A DNA stretch of 32,221 bases from Candidatus Woesearchaeota archaeon (GTDB lineage: Archaea > Nanobdellota > Nanobdellia > SCGC-AAA011-G17 > UBA489): NCBI GenBank assembly GCA_016845225.1, contig JAERTB010000014.1:1-32221 (forward strand). The letters run 5' to 3'. Positions 1 to 7,105 of the stretch are shown piece after piece. The stretch's first letter is position 1. Every line of letters begins with the position of its first letter. Below the pieces are notes generated by a model. It saw nothing but the letters and a program-made list of their open reading frames with translations. It did not search any database and was not told the origin of the DNA. The translations under genes and the position numbers were made by a program.

Positions 1-1
1 A

Positions 2-1144
2 GAAAATCTTACAGGATTTACAGGTTTAATACAATGGAACGCATCAGATGAAACTGTAGACGGAACTTACACTATTAATATTAGTGCAACTGATGACGGT
101 ACAAGTTATGAAAATACAATAACTACTATTGTAGATCATACAAATCCTCTTTCAACTGTGGTAATTACAGGGAGCAAAGATAGTATAAGAGATCAAGATC
201 TTACATCTGTAGCTACTGTTGATTATGGTGCAGATTTAGTTGTAGATTGTGGTGTTTCAGATGCGACAGCAGGATTAAGCAGTACTAGAAGTGCAATTTT
301 AATTAAATATCCTGGTGTGACAAGTTTTGCAAACATTACTTCTTCATTAATTACTACATCAAATAGCACATTAAAGGCTTCATTGGGAAATGCTGAAACA
401 AGTTTCTTAGGTAGTTTTGAAATTCAATGTAGTTTCTATGATCAGGCAGGAAATTCAAATGATACTTATTACAATTTTTCAACTCAATCAGTAGTTGTAG
501 ATAAGGGATCACCATTTACAAATGAAAACTTTGTTTCACCTATTGGTAAGACCTTAATTGGTAGAGGGACTGTTGAAAATTATGCTACTAAATATGGAGC
601 ACTTCCAGAAGATGGAGATGCTAGATTAATTAAGAAACAAGGCGGAATTAAATTATTGATTGGTGGAGAAAAACATACAGTTATGGTTGATGATATTGAT
701 GACGCTTCAGCAACTTTAACAATTTCAAGTGAACCATTTACATTCGATATTAATGTTGATGAGACAAAAGAAGTAGATGTGAATGGAGATGGAACAAACG
801 ATCTTGAAATATATTTACATAAAATTCACCAGAGGGCAGCAGACTTAGTATTCAAGGAAATTGCAACGCCTGTTGTGATCGAAGAAGATGTTGTGACAGA
901 AGAAGTTGAAGAAGAAGTTGTAATGCCTGAAGAAGAATCAAAGGACCTTGGTTGGTTATGGACCCTATTCATCTTAGTAATCGTAATAGTAATTTTCATG
1001 TTTATTTTACATAAATTTACTGGCGGTGCTAAGGGCGGAGCTACAGGTGTTAAATTTAAACCTAGAGACTTAGGATCTTCAAGAGATGGTTCTTGGGGAA
1101 CTCCTGAAGTTTCTTCTAAGAAGGGTTCAAAACCCTTTTATTAA
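2..1144 (+). CDS. Surface protein with Ig-like repeats and C-terminal membrane anchor (5' partial)
   Basis: The reading frame is open from the left edge, so the N-terminus lies outside the window and 380 codons are visible. The first residues hold a motif of Ig-like/FlgD-type modules (W-N-A-S-D then D-G-T-Y-T-I and A-T-D). A second beta-rich stretch with two cysteines follows. Near residues 255-265 the acidic run DVNGDGTNDLE resembles a calcium-binding loop. After a Glu/Val-rich spacer comes one transmembrane segment (LGWLWTLFILVIVIVIF), then a short basic Gly/Ser-rich tail. This is the architecture of an outward-facing cell-surface protein with a cytoplasmic C-terminus. Ligand and role cannot be read from the sequence. 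The GTG at 158 is only an internal codon. Confidence 0.85.
   Translation, partial: ENLTGFTGLIQWNASDETVDGTYTINISATDDGTSYENTITTIVDHTNPLSTVVITGSKDSIRDQDLTSVATVDYGADLVVDCGVSDATAGLSSTRSAILIKYPGVTSFANITSSLITTSNSTLKASLGNAETSFLGSFEIQCSFYDQAGNSNDTYYNFSTQSVVVDKGSPFTNENFVSPIGKTLIGRGTVENYATKYGALPEDGDARLIKKQGGIKLLIGGEKHTVMVDDIDDASATLTISSEPFTFDINVDETKEVDVNGDGTNDLEIYLHKIHQRAADLVFKEIATPVVIEEDVVTEEVEEEVVMPEEESKDLGWLWTLFILVIVIVIFMFILHKFTGGAKGGATGVKFKPRDLGSSRDGSWGTPEVSSKKGSKPFY
1121..1137 (+). terminator. Hairpin terminator overlapping the end of the surface protein gene
   Basis: AAGGGTT, loop CAA, AACCCTT form a perfect 7-bp stem followed by TTATTAAATT. The hairpin lies within the last codons, just before the stop codon at 1142-1144. 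Confidence 0.5.
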
Positions 1145-1155
1145 ATTCTAAAAAC

Positions 1156-1166
1156 TTTTTAAATAG
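1156..1166 (+). promoter_or_regulatory. TATA box for the DRG-like gene
   Basis: TTTTTAAATAG is centred 27-28 bp before the ATG at 1189. This predicts a leaderless mRNA and favours that ATG over the in-frame TTG at 1180. Confidence 0.55.
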
Positions 1167-1188
1167 AAATTTATTCTAATTGCTTACT

Positions 1189-2031
1189 ATGGCAACGAAT
1201 GTAACCTTTGATTATCAGAAAGCTGAAGAGAAATATAGGGACGCTGATAGTCTTGAAGAGAAGATGAATTGTTTGAAAAAAATGCTCCAAACTGCGCCCA
1301 AACATAAATCTGCAGGAAATTTATTAGCTTCTATTAAGGAAAGAATTGCCAAATTAAAATTGCAGATGGATCGCCAAAAAAAGGCATCTAAGGGGAGCGG
1401 ATATTCGTTAACAATCAAGAAGGAAGGCGCAGCTCAAGTTTGTTTAGTCGGAAAAACAAATACTGGAAAAAGCACTCTGTTGAAAGAACTTACAGGTTCT
1501 AATGTCGAAATAGCAGATTATGAATTTACTACTAAACGTCCAGAAGTTGCAATTATGGATTATGAAGGAGTTAAGATTCAAGTTATTGAAATTCCTGCTA
1601 TAGTCGAAGATTTAGAAGAAAGTGTGATGGGTCCAACATTTATTAGTATTATGAAGCATGCAGATTTGTTAGTTTTGATGTTTAATGATGCAAAAGAAAA
1701 AGCATTCTTAGATAAAGAATTAGATGGAATAAAAACAGAAAGAACAGTGTATAATAATCAAGCTAAAGAAAAATTTTCTAAATTACTTTGGGAACGTATT
1801 GGAATGATCAAAGTCTATACTAAACAAGCAGGAAAAGAAAAAGATTTTCCTCCAGTTGCTTTTAACAAAGGGGCTACTGTGGGAGATGTAACTCAAAAAG
1901 TACATAAGGATTTTGTTAAGAATTTTAAATATGCAAAAATTTCTGGAAAAAGTGCTAAATTTAAATGGCAAACTGTGGGAAAAGATCATGTGTTAAAAGA
2001 CGATGATATTGTTGAATTACATATGAAGTAA
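1189..2031 (+). CDS. DRG-like GTP-binding protein with TGS domain, degenerate G domain
   Basis: 280 residues. The N-terminal helical region (about 10-65), P-loop GKTNTGKST (88-96), G2-like F-T-T (113-115) and C-terminal TGS domain (about 205-280, with W-E-R-I-G-M-I-K-V-Y-T-K and V-G-K-D-H-V-L) place it in the DRG family of OBG-type GTPases, which act with ribosomes and translation. DRG proteins usually have about 360 residues; this one is shorter. The G3 motif, normally DxPG, reads EIPA (134-137). No N/T-K-x-D G4 motif is visible between the core and the TGS domain. It may bind nucleotide weakly or serve as a paralogue with a binding role. The start is set by the TATA box at 1156-1166. Confidence 0.85.
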   Translation: MATNVTFDYQKAEEKYRDADSLEEKMNCLKKMLQTAPKHKSAGNLLASIKERIAKLKLQMDRQKKASKGSGYSLTIKKEGAAQVCLVGKTNTGKSTLLKELTGSNVEIADYEFTTKRPEVAIMDYEGVKIQVIEIPAIVEDLEESVMGPTFISIMKHADLLVLMFNDAKEKAFLDKELDGIKTERTVYNNQAKEKFSKLLWERIGMIKVYTKQAGKEKDFPPVAFNKGATVGDVTQKVHKDFVKNFKYAKISGKSAKFKWQTVGKDHVLKDDDIVELHMK

Positions 2032-2040
2032 AATGAATAA

Positions 2041-2050
2041 CTTTTAATAG
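2041..2050 (+). promoter_or_regulatory. TATA box for the NUDIX gene
   Basis: CTTTTAATAG is centred about 27 bp before the ATG at 2072, so a leaderless transcript is likely. Confidence 0.45.
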
Positions 2051-2071
2051 GTTTAATTTGTTTATTTTAAT

Positions 2072-2581
2072 ATGGCAGACTTAAAAGAGAATTTGGAAAA
2101 TATTGAAAAAGCGGAAAAGAATTTTGAAAAAGAGCTTTCCAATTTTAAGAATGAATTTGCTGAAAAAACTGAAATAAAAGAAAGAAATTTTGAAAAAACT
2201 GTTGGCGCATTAATTTCTAAAGATCAAAAAATATTGTTAGTTCAAAGAGGTCATCACCCTTTTAGAGGTACATGGACATTACCTGGAGGGCATATCGAAG
2301 AAGGAGAGGCCGATGAAGAAGCAATTATACGAGAAGTTAAAGAAGAAACTTCTTTAGGTTTTAAACCAGAATATTTTGGAAGTTATGAAGAATGTTTTGA
2401 AGAGTTAGGCTGGTTTGCATATGTTTCTATTTTCAAAGGAGAATTTAAAGGCGAAATAGATATGAAGAAGGTGGATCCAGAAGAGATATTAGATATTAAA
2501 TGGACAAGTTTTAATGAGCTAAAGGATTTAAAAATTGGTTTTGAGCATAGAAAAATTATTGATGAATATTTTTCTTCTTAG
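2072..2581 (+). CDS. NUDIX hydrolase with N-terminal coiled coil
   Basis: 169 residues. Residues 1-40 are almost all charged and helical and look like a short coiled coil. The NUDIX domain follows from about residue 42. Its box is visible at 73-95: G73, five residues, E79, seven residues, then REVKEE (87-92), the Mg2+-binding signature of nucleoside-diphosphate-X hydrolases. The usual Gly near the end of the box is Ser94. The preceding R-G-T-W-T-L-P-G-G is typical of MutT/ADP-ribose pyrophosphatase-type members. The substrate cannot be told from sequence; oxidised nucleotides, ADP-ribose or similar are possible. The coiled coil suggests oligomerisation or a partner. It appears to be a single-gene transcript. 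Confidence 0.9.
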   Translation: MADLKENLENIEKAEKNFEKELSNFKNEFAEKTEIKERNFEKTVGALISKDQKILLVQRGHHPFRGTWTLPGGHIEEGEADEEAIIREVKEETSLGFKPEYFGSYEECFEELGWFAYVSIFKGEFKGEIDMKKVDPEEILDIKWTSFNELKDLKIGFEHRKIIDEYFSS

Positions 2582-2584
2582 TTA

Positions 2585-2622
2585 ATTATATAAGTGAGGA
2601 AGTGTTAATTTATTTTTGGAGG
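2585..2622 (+). promoter_or_regulatory. TATA box and Shine-Dalgarno site for the HPF-like/pth2 pair
   Basis: ATTATATAAG (2585-2594) is followed by GGAGG (2618-2622), seven bases before the ATG at 2630. This is one of the few clear SD sites in the first third of the window. Confidence 0.55.
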
Positions 2623-2629
2623 GATTATT

Positions 2630-3022
2630 ATGAGCAAAGTAAATTATGTAGGATTAAAGTCATTAGATACAACAGAGGGAGAAATTTTGAAAACCTTGGT
2701 ATTAAAATATTTGGTTAAGTTAGATAGATCACTTCCAAATGGAAATGTTAAGTTTCATGTTAAACTTCACGAAATTGGAGGGAAAGTAAAATATTCTTTT
2801 CATGCAAGAGTTAAGGCAGAAAAAGAAATATTAACTTCTGCTGCAGATGATTGGGATTTGAGAAGAACAGTTCACAAAGTTATGAAGAAATTACTTAGTT
2901 CTGTAGAAAATAAACTTAGATTGGATGGTCAAAAACAAGAAAAGTTTCACCCTAAAAAGGCCAAAAGAGGATTTGGTAAAAGTATCAAAATGAAACTTAA
3001 GGGATTGGTTAAATTTAGATGA
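2630..3022 (+). CDS. Probable HPF/RaiA-like ribosome-associated protein
   Basis: 130 residues. The order of predicted elements is beta, alpha (E-G-E-I-L-K-T-L-V-L-K-Y), three strands and a final helix (W-D-L-R-R-T-V-H-K-V-M-K-K-L), which matches the beta-alpha-beta3-alpha fold of HPF/RaiA (YfiA) hibernation factors. Those proteins bind the small ribosomal subunit and hold ribosomes inactive. A very basic tail (K-K-A-K-R and later Lys/Arg) fits RNA binding. The stop overlaps the pth2 start by ATGA, so the two are translationally coupled, which fits a ribosome or translation role. The assignment rests on fold pattern; no catalytic motif exists to confirm it. Confidence 0.6.
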   Translation: MSKVNYVGLKSLDTTEGEILKTLVLKYLVKLDRSLPNGNVKFHVKLHEIGGKVKYSFHARVKAEKEILTSAADDWDLRRTVHKVMKKLLSSVENKLRLDGQKQEKFHPKKAKRGFGKSIKMKLKGLVKFR

Positions 3023-3363
3023 GTTTTAAACAGGTTATTCTTGTACGGGCAGATTTGAAAATGCCCAAAGGAAAACTTGCAGTGCAAGTAGCACATGCTA
3101 GTGTTGAAGCAGTACTAGGTTCAAGTCAAGAAAAAGTTAATGCTTGGAAAAGAAATGGTATGAAAAAAATAACTTTGAAAGTTATTGATAAAGAAGATTT
3201 AATGTATTATGTAAAGAAAGCTAGATCCCATAAATTGAAAACTGGTTTAATTACGGATGCAGGAAAAACTTTTTTTGATACTCATACTACTACTTGTTGT
3301 GCAATTGGTCCAGATGAAGAAGGAAAAATTGATACCGTAACTGGCGAACTTAAAATGATTTAG
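3019..3363 (+). CDS. pth2: Peptidyl-tRNA hydrolase, Pth2 type
   Basis: 114 residues, the usual length for the archaeal/eukaryotic Pth2 family. It frees tRNA from peptidyl-tRNA that drops off the ribosome. The family signature is clear: KQVILVRADLKMPKGKLAVQ at the N-terminus, then V-A-H-A-S with the conserved His, a central K-V-x-x-K-E region, and the C-terminal T-T-C-C-A-I-G-P-D-E plus V-T-G-E-L-K. The start overlaps the previous stop by 4 nt (ATGA), so it is translated as the second gene of a two-gene operon. The next feature, 5S rRNA, faces it from the opposite strand. Confidence 0.95.
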   Translation: MSFKQVILVRADLKMPKGKLAVQVAHASVEAVLGSSQEKVNAWKRNGMKKITLKVIDKEDLMYYVKKARSHKLKTGLITDAGKTFFDTHTTTCCAIGPDEEGKIDTVTGELKMI

Positions 3364-3370
3364 TAAAAAG

Positions 3371-3486
3371 GTAGACAACTAACCAGGGTTCCCACAGCAA
3401 AGTGCAGTACAACCTGGAACGTGGGATTGCTTAACTTCTGTGTTCGAAATGGGAACAGGTGGAACCAATCCGCTATGGTCGTCTGA
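3371..3486 (-). rRNA. rrf: 5S ribosomal RNA
   Basis: Read on the minus strand it begins AGACGACCATAGCGG and ends in GTTGTCTAC, which pair as helix I. The core holds the conserved 5S segments CCCATTTCGAACACAGAAG and the later GTACTGC and TGGGA. Length is about 116 nt. No 16S, 23S or tRNA flanks it, so it is an unlinked 5S gene with its own TATA box at 3504-3515. Ends are estimated from helix I and promoter spacing and may be off by a few bases. Confidence 0.93.
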
Positions 3487-3503
3487 CTAGAATTCTTCAA
3501 TTG

Positions 3504-3515
3504 CTATTTAAAAAT
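3504..3515 (-). promoter_or_regulatory. TATA box for 5S rRNA
   Basis: On the minus strand ATTTTTAAATAG is centred about 26 bp upstream of the predicted 5S 5' end. Confidence 0.6.
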
Positions 3516-3562
3516 GTTTTGGAAGTGTTTTTGGATTATCTTCGGAATTTCTTAGGCAACTG

Positions 3563-3572
3563 CTATTAAAAG
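3563..3572 (+). promoter_or_regulatory. TATA box for the secreted propeller-like protein
   Basis: CTATTAAAAG is centred about 24 bp before the ATG at 3591, consistent with a leaderless mRNA. Confidence 0.4.
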
Positions 3573-3590
3573 TAATTATTACTTGTTTCT

Positions 3591-4601
3591 ATGAGATTAA
3601 TAATTGTAGTTTTGGTAGTTTTGGGTTGTTTCTATGTGCCTGTTGAGGCTTATAACACATGTACTAATTTTGAAGTTATCTCTGATAATTCTACCCGTTA
3701 TAATGGCCCTCCTAGCATTTTTGGAGATCAAGTAGTTTGGGCTAGTGAAGGGAATATTGTGGCCTATAATCTATCTAATAAGGTTCTAATGCAGATTACT
3801 AATGATTATTGGTGGAAAGAAGACGTTGAAATCTTTGAAAATAGAGTAGTTTGGGTAGAATATGGCCCAATTGCCCAGATAAGGGGGTGTGATTTTGAAT
3901 TGAACGGATTTAAAGGAGGTTGTTTAGAAAATGATTCTAAATTATGGATAACTAATAGTTTTTCCTTGAAATCTGATCCTGTTTTATTTGAGAATAAACT
4001 GGTTTGGTCTGAATATGATGGAAATGATTTTGAAATTGTTGGTTGTGATTTTGAATTGAACGGATTTAAAGGAGGTTGTTTAGAAAATGATACCAAATTA
4101 TGGATAACGAACAATACTTACGATGATAAAAATCCGGATGTTTTTGAAGATAAATTAGTGTGGGAATTTTTTGATGGAGATTGGAATGTTGGATTTTATG
4201 ATATTTTAAAAGAATCTTCTTTGAGATTGCTAGAACTAGGGGATCAAAGGAGTCCAAAAATTTTAAAGAAAAATGATAGATTTTATGTAGTCTATTCAAG
4301 TAATGAATTAAATGAAGACGATATCTTTTACTATTCATTAAATTCTAAATCTAAAAGAAAACTAAACTTAGTGAATGGCTATGATGAATGGAATGTTGAA
4401 GTAAATAACTTTGGAAATGTTTCTTTGTTTTGGCAGACTTCTAGATCTGGAATTTCAAATTTAGAAGGATATAATGGAGAATTTATTGATGCATCTTATA
4501 GCGGGTTGGATAATCAAAGAGAATTGGATGTGTATGAAAATAAATTAGTTTTCCAGAGAATTAATTCTGGAAAAGAAGAAATTTGGATAAGTTACTGTTA
4601 A
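3591..4601 (+). CDS. Secreted beta-propeller-like protein with duplicated cysteine loop
   Basis: 336 residues. A signal peptide is clear (hydrophobic residues 2-15, likely cleavage after V-E-A at 18-20). The mature part has repeated W-x-x-x-G/W and V-V-W-V/A strands of about 50 residues (for example V-V-W-A-S, V-V-W-V-E, L-V-W-S-E, L-V-W-E-F), as in TolB/WD40-like extracellular propellers. Two repeats each carry a Cys-bounded insert, GCDFELNGFKGGCLEND, 52 residues apart. The Cys pairs probably form disulfides outside the cell. The binding target is unknown. It is monocistronic and convergent with the next gene; the stop at 4601 abuts the stop of the minus-strand gene at 4602. Confidence 0.8.
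   Translation: MRLIIVVLVVLGCFYVPVEAYNTCTNFEVISDNSTRYNGPPSIFGDQVVWASEGNIVAYNLSNKVLMQITNDYWWKEDVEIFENRVVWVEYGPIAQIRGCDFELNGFKGGCLENDSKLWITNSFSLKSDPVLFENKLVWSEYDGNDFEIVGCDFELNGFKGGCLENDTKLWITNNTYDDKNPDVFEDKLVWEFFDGDWNVGFYDILKESSLRLLELGDQRSPKILKKNDRFYVVYSSNELNEDDIFYYSLNSKSKRKLNLVNGYDEWNVEVNNFGNVSLFWQTSRSGISNLEGYNGEFIDASYSGLDNQRELDVYENKLVFQRINSGKEEIWISYC
3888..4091 (+). repeat. 48-bp direct repeat within the propeller gene
   Basis: The 48 bases at 3888-3935 recur without change at 4044-4091 (offset 156 bp, 52 codons). After a three-base difference the similarity continues (AAATTATGGATAAC). The perfect DNA identity shows a recent duplication or gene conversion of one repeat unit. Confidence 0.85.
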
Positions 4602-4820
4602 TCATCCAATAAGTCTAGTGAAAATATCTTTTGCATCTAACCAGGTTCCAAATCCAATTGCCATGATTACAAAAAGAATCATGAAAACTATTAAGACTCT
4701 TAATAATTGATTAGTTTTTCTTATCTCTTTATTTGTTCTTTCAAGATTTTCCTGAGAAAATCCATAAAGTTTGTTTCCTTTTTCGTCTTTGTATTCCATC
4801 GCTATTGCCCCCTGTAGCAT
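4602..4820 (-). CDS. Small single-pass membrane protein, unknown function
   Basis: Up to 72 residues. An N-terminal polar region (E-Y-K-D-E-K-G-N-K-L-Y-G-F, then a short Glu/Arg/Lys-rich helix) precedes one transmembrane segment at about 40-58 (LRVLIVFMILFVIMAIGFG). The ATG at 4820 overlaps the stop of the upstream gene (TAATG), so translation coupling is likely. An internal ATG at 4799, after a GGGGGC run, would give a 65-residue form starting M-E-Y-K. No family is recognised. It sits in a two-gene operon with another membrane-anchored protein and may work with it. Confidence 0.6.
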   Translation of the reverse strand: MLQGAIAMEYKDEKGNKLYGFSQENLERTNKEIRKTNQLLRVLIVFMILFVIMAIGFGTWLDAKDIFTRLIG

Positions 4821-5593
4821 TATTCTGCAGTATAAGAGATATTTAAGCCTTTATCTTCTAGACTTTCTTTTATTGCTTCTTTATCTGTTTGTACCCAATT
4901 GTATTTAAGTGGATCAACTGGAGAAATTAATCCTTGATCCATATCAATGAAACAAAATTCTTCAAGAGCTATGAAATTTCTTGCAACTTCCGTTTTAAGA
5001 TTTCCTAGCAGACTGTAGAAAAATTTAGGTTTTTCTTTGTTCATTCCTACTAGTTCTCCAATATTCGCAATTAGATGATAGTCTGCAATTAGATTATCTA
5101 ACATTTTATATGCTTCTAATCCTGAACTGTAACTTAGGTTGAAGTAATATGCAGTATTGATTAAGTAACCTGACTCAGAACAACTAAATCCTTCTATGTC
5201 TCCAGCAAATCCCTTTGAACCATATTGATTTCCTAAATGATAATTTTTTTGAGCTAAAAGCATCATTGCACGTGCATCTATAAATAATAATGTTGCCTGT
5301 TCTTCTTTTGTTTTTTCTGAATGAACGTTATTTGCGACTTCTTCACGTATTAATTTTAGTTCTTCAAGATAGGCATCAATATGTTTGTAATTGATTAAAG
5401 ATTCTGCTTCGCCGCCAATCATTTCTGCTTTGAATGAAGTTTCATACTTTTGATCTAACTCCGTTATTTGATCGAATGTAGTTTTGAATTCTACATTTTT
5501 TGAATTTAAAAATAATGTGAATATTATTATTGCGGCTAGTATTCCTAGTGCTATTTTGATACTTTTTTTATGGGTTTTAATTAGTTTTTTCAT
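4820..5593 (-). CDS. Membrane-anchored helical protein, unknown function
   Basis: 257 residues from the ATG at 5593. A basic N-terminus (M-K-K-L-I-K-T-H-K-K) leads into a transmembrane segment (IALGILAAIIIFTLFL). The remainder is mostly helical and should lie outside the membrane; it has two Cys around residues 138 and 213. No family is recognised. An in-frame ATG at 5773 would add 60 residues, but that stretch overlaps the divergent RNase P gene and the TATA box at 5616-5624 fits the start at 5593. It heads an operon with the small membrane protein at 4602-4820. Confidence 0.7.
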   Translation of the reverse strand: MKKLIKTHKKSIKIALGILAAIIIFTLFLNSKNVEFKTTFDQITELDQKYETSFKAEMIGGEAESLINYKHIDAYLEELKLIREEVANNVHSEKTKEEQATLLFIDARAMMLLAQKNYHLGNQYGSKGFAGDIEGFSCSESGYLINTAYYFNLSYSSGLEAYKMLDNLIADYHLIANIGELVGMNKEKPKFFYSLLGNLKTEVARNFIALEEFCFIDMDQGLISPVDPLKYNWVQTDKEAIKESLEDKGLNISYTAE

Positions 5594-5615
5594 AGGCTTG
5601 TAATTTTTGTATTGA

Positions 5616-5624
5616 TTTATAATA
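5616..5624 (-). promoter_or_regulatory. TATA box for the 257-residue membrane protein
   Basis: On the minus strand TATTATAAA is centred 27 bp before the ATG at 5593, which supports that start and a leaderless transcript. Confidence 0.5.
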
Positions 5625-5642
5625 TTTTTGATTGAAAAGTTA

Positions 5643-5650
5643 TTTATATA
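5643..5650 (+). promoter_or_regulatory. TATA box for rnp4
   Basis: TTTATATA ends 19 bp before the ATG at 5670, so any leader would be absent or nearly so. Confidence 0.5.
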
Positions 5651-5669
5651 GGGATTATAAGATAAGTGT

Positions 5670-5978
5670 ATGGCCAGAAGAAATTTTGATGTTAAAGGGA
5701 TTGCAAGAGAAAGAATTTTGGAGTTGTTTAAACAGGCAGAGGACCAATTTAACAAACATTCTGAAAGAAGCAATAAATATGTTAAAATGGCTTTAAGATT
5801 AGCCGCTAAGAGTGGAATTAGGATGCCTAAGAAGGTTAGAAGGAGTTACTGTAGGAATTGTAAAAGTTATCTGGTTAGTGGAAAAAACTCTAAAATAAGA
5901 ACTAGAAATGGGAAATTAGTGGTTTCTTGTCTAGTTTGTGGAAGTCATAGAAGAATGATATTAAAGCCTAAATTTTAA
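5670..5978 (+). CDS. rnp4: RNase P protein component 4 (Rpp21/Rpr2 family)
   Basis: 102 residues. The family is an archaeal/eukaryotic protein subunit of RNase P, which trims the 5' leader of pre-tRNA. An N-terminal helical part (residues 8-50) with the typical K-M-A-L-R-L-A stretch is followed by the zinc ribbon: C61-x2-C64 in Y-C-R-N-C and C87-x2-C90 in S-C-L-V-C-G-S-H-R-R. The basic loop between the pairs and the Lys/Arg-rich tail suit RNA contact. Length matches the family. Its 3' end overlaps the convergent SprT-like gene by 11 bp. Confidence 0.95.
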   Translation: MARRNFDVKGIARERILELFKQAEDQFNKHSERSNKYVKMALRLAAKSGIRMPKKVRRSYCRNCKSYLVSGKNSKIRTRNGKLVVSCLVCGSHRRMILKPKF

Positions 5979-6432
5979 AGTAAGTTAGTAAGTTTTTCTT
6001 TTTATTGATTATTTTTGATTGTTTGAATTTGTGTGGCATTAGTTCTTTGTATAGGTTATACCATTCGTTTTTTTGCCATTCTTTTTCTTTTTTTAACATA
6101 TAAGAAAATCCCCTGGCCATTAAATCTTTATCAACAACTCCTCCTTTGTGAGGATGTTTGTATTTTCTTGGTAAATGTGAATGGAATCCATGAGAATAAT
6201 GCACTATTTCATGAGCGATTGTTAATTTGATTACATCTTCTGGAACTTGAAGATTTTGAAAAATTTTATTTATTGCAATTTCTGTGGTTTTATCTTTCTT
6301 TGTGGTTATGTGTCCAAATTTATTTTTCCACTGCCCTTTCCATCTTATAGATACATTCTTTTTTTCTACGTCTGGAAAAAATAGTTGCCAGATTTGTTCA
6401 AATCTTTGATTTAACCACTCATCATCTCTCAT
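5968..6432 (-). CDS. SprT-like zinc metalloprotein
   Basis: 154 residues. The motif HEIVH (74-78) is an HExxH zinc site preceded by a hydrophobic helix (V-I-K-L-T-I-A), and further His residues follow (H-G-F-H-S-H and H-P-H-K-G-G), one of which could be the third ligand. An upstream beta part (V-S-I-R-W-K-G-Q-W, F-G-H-I-T-T) resembles SprT-like/WLM-type peptidase domains, some of which cleave DNA-protein crosslinks. The substrate here is not known and the C-terminus is basic. No signal peptide, so it is probably cytosolic. The TATA box at 6453-6464 fits the ATG at 6432. Confidence 0.75.
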   Translation of the reverse strand: MRDDEWLNQRFEQIWQLFFPDVEKKNVSIRWKGQWKNKFGHITTKKDKTTEIAINKIFQNLQVPEDVIKLTIAHEIVHYSHGFHSHLPRKYKHPHKGGVVDKDLMARGFSYMLKKEKEWQKNEWYNLYKELMPHKFKQSKIINKKKNLLTYFKI

Positions 6433-6452
6433 TTTTAGAAAGTAGTTACTAT

Positions 6453-6464
6453 GTATTAAAAATA
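6453..6464 (-). promoter_or_regulatory. TATA box for the SprT-like gene
   Basis: On the minus strand TATTTTTAATAC is centred about 27 bp before the ATG at 6432. Confidence 0.45.
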
Positions 6465-6486
6465 TTGTTGTGAAGAATATTGCTAA

Positions 6487-6684
6487 TTAAGCTCTCTTGA
6501 ACTGTGCAACAGTATCAATAAGATCTGTGTGACCTAAGAAAGTTGCTTTACAACAGTAACGGTCAAGACCCAGGTCTTTCATTACTTTTTTCTTTTCTTC
6601 GCCTTTTTCAACTCTTTGGGTGTATTCTTCCCAAAGGTGACTAATTGGTTTGCCACACGAAAAACATCTTACTGGTATTATCAT
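6487..6684 (-). CDS. rpoN: DNA-directed RNA polymerase subunit N (Rpb10)
   Basis: 65 residues from the ATG at 6684, the usual size. This small zinc-binding subunit sits in the D/L/N/P assembly platform of archaeal RNA polymerase. Visible features are the start M-I-I-P-V-R-C-F-S-C-G-K with C7 and C10, and the paired cysteines C44-C45 in D-R-Y-C-C, together the Rpb10 zinc site, plus L-G-L-D-R-Y. An extension upstream to 6726 is possible in frame but would overlap uS9 and lacks family support. It is the last gene of the ribosomal/polymerase cluster; the rpoK and uS2 genes that often follow it in archaea are absent here. Confidence 0.96.
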   Translation of the reverse strand: MIIPVRCFSCGKPISHLWEEYTQRVEKGEEKKKVMKDLGLDRYCCKATFLGHTDLIDTVAQFKRA

Positions 6685-6697
6685 TTTGAATATTATA

Positions 6698-7105
6698 CTA
6701 ACGGTATGACTTTTGTCTCTTTGCACGAGGTTTTGAGTCGTTTGGTTTGTGAGGTTCGTTTCTTCTCACGTCTGCTACTAGCAGGTGTCTATCATAATTT
6801 AATAAATCTTTCTTTAATTGAGGATCTTTCTTTGAAAAAGCAAAGATTGCTTTTGCGATTGCTAATCTTGTTGCTTCTATTTGGCTTTCTGAGCCTCCGC
6901 CATGAACTTTAATTTTAATATCTACTTTTGAAGCTAATTCTTGAGCTAATTCTAATGGCTCCTGTAATCTTAATCTTGAAACCAGTGGTTCAATTGTTGC
7001 TAAACTTTGTTGGTTGATTACTACGTTTCCTGTTCCTTCTTTAACTGTAGCTCTTGCTATTGCTTTTTTTCTGCTACCTGATACGTTAAAGATTGTTTTT
7101 TTCAT
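6698..7105 (-). CDS. rps9: 30S ribosomal protein uS9
   Basis: 135 residues. Recognised from the N-terminal S-G-S-R-K-K-A-I-A-R-A, the GGGSESQIEATRLAIAKAI helix, and the basic C-terminal tail ending K-R-Q-K-S-Y-R, which in this family reaches towards the P-site tRNA. Its ATG overlaps the end of uL13 by 4 nt (ATGA), so it is co-translated. It belongs to the standard archaeal order eL18, uL13, uS9, rpoN. Confidence 0.97.
   Translation of the reverse strand: MKKTIFNVSGSRKKAIARATVKEGTGNVVINQQSLATIEPLVSRLRLQEPLELAQELASKVDIKIKVHGGGSESQIEATRLAIAKAIFAFSKKDPQLKKDLLNYDRHLLVADVRRNEPHKPNDSKPRAKRQKSYR

Noticed and set aside
1180-1188. TTG start three codons upstream for the DRG-like gene
   Set aside because: The ATG at 1189 is at exact leaderless distance from a TATA box and the family does not need the extra residues.
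5594-5773. 60-residue N-terminal extension of the membrane protein gene
   Set aside because: It overlaps the divergent RNase P gene and both promoters; the signal-anchor and TATA spacing fit the start at 5593.
6685-6726. N-terminal extension of RpoN
   Set aside because: It overlaps uS9 and the RpoN family starts at M-I-I-P-V-R.
6616-6912. Plus-strand ORFs inside the ribosomal cluster (also 7159-7413, 8390-8623, 8832-9095)
   Set aside because: Each lies fully antisense to a confidently identified ribosomal or polymerase gene and has no family features.
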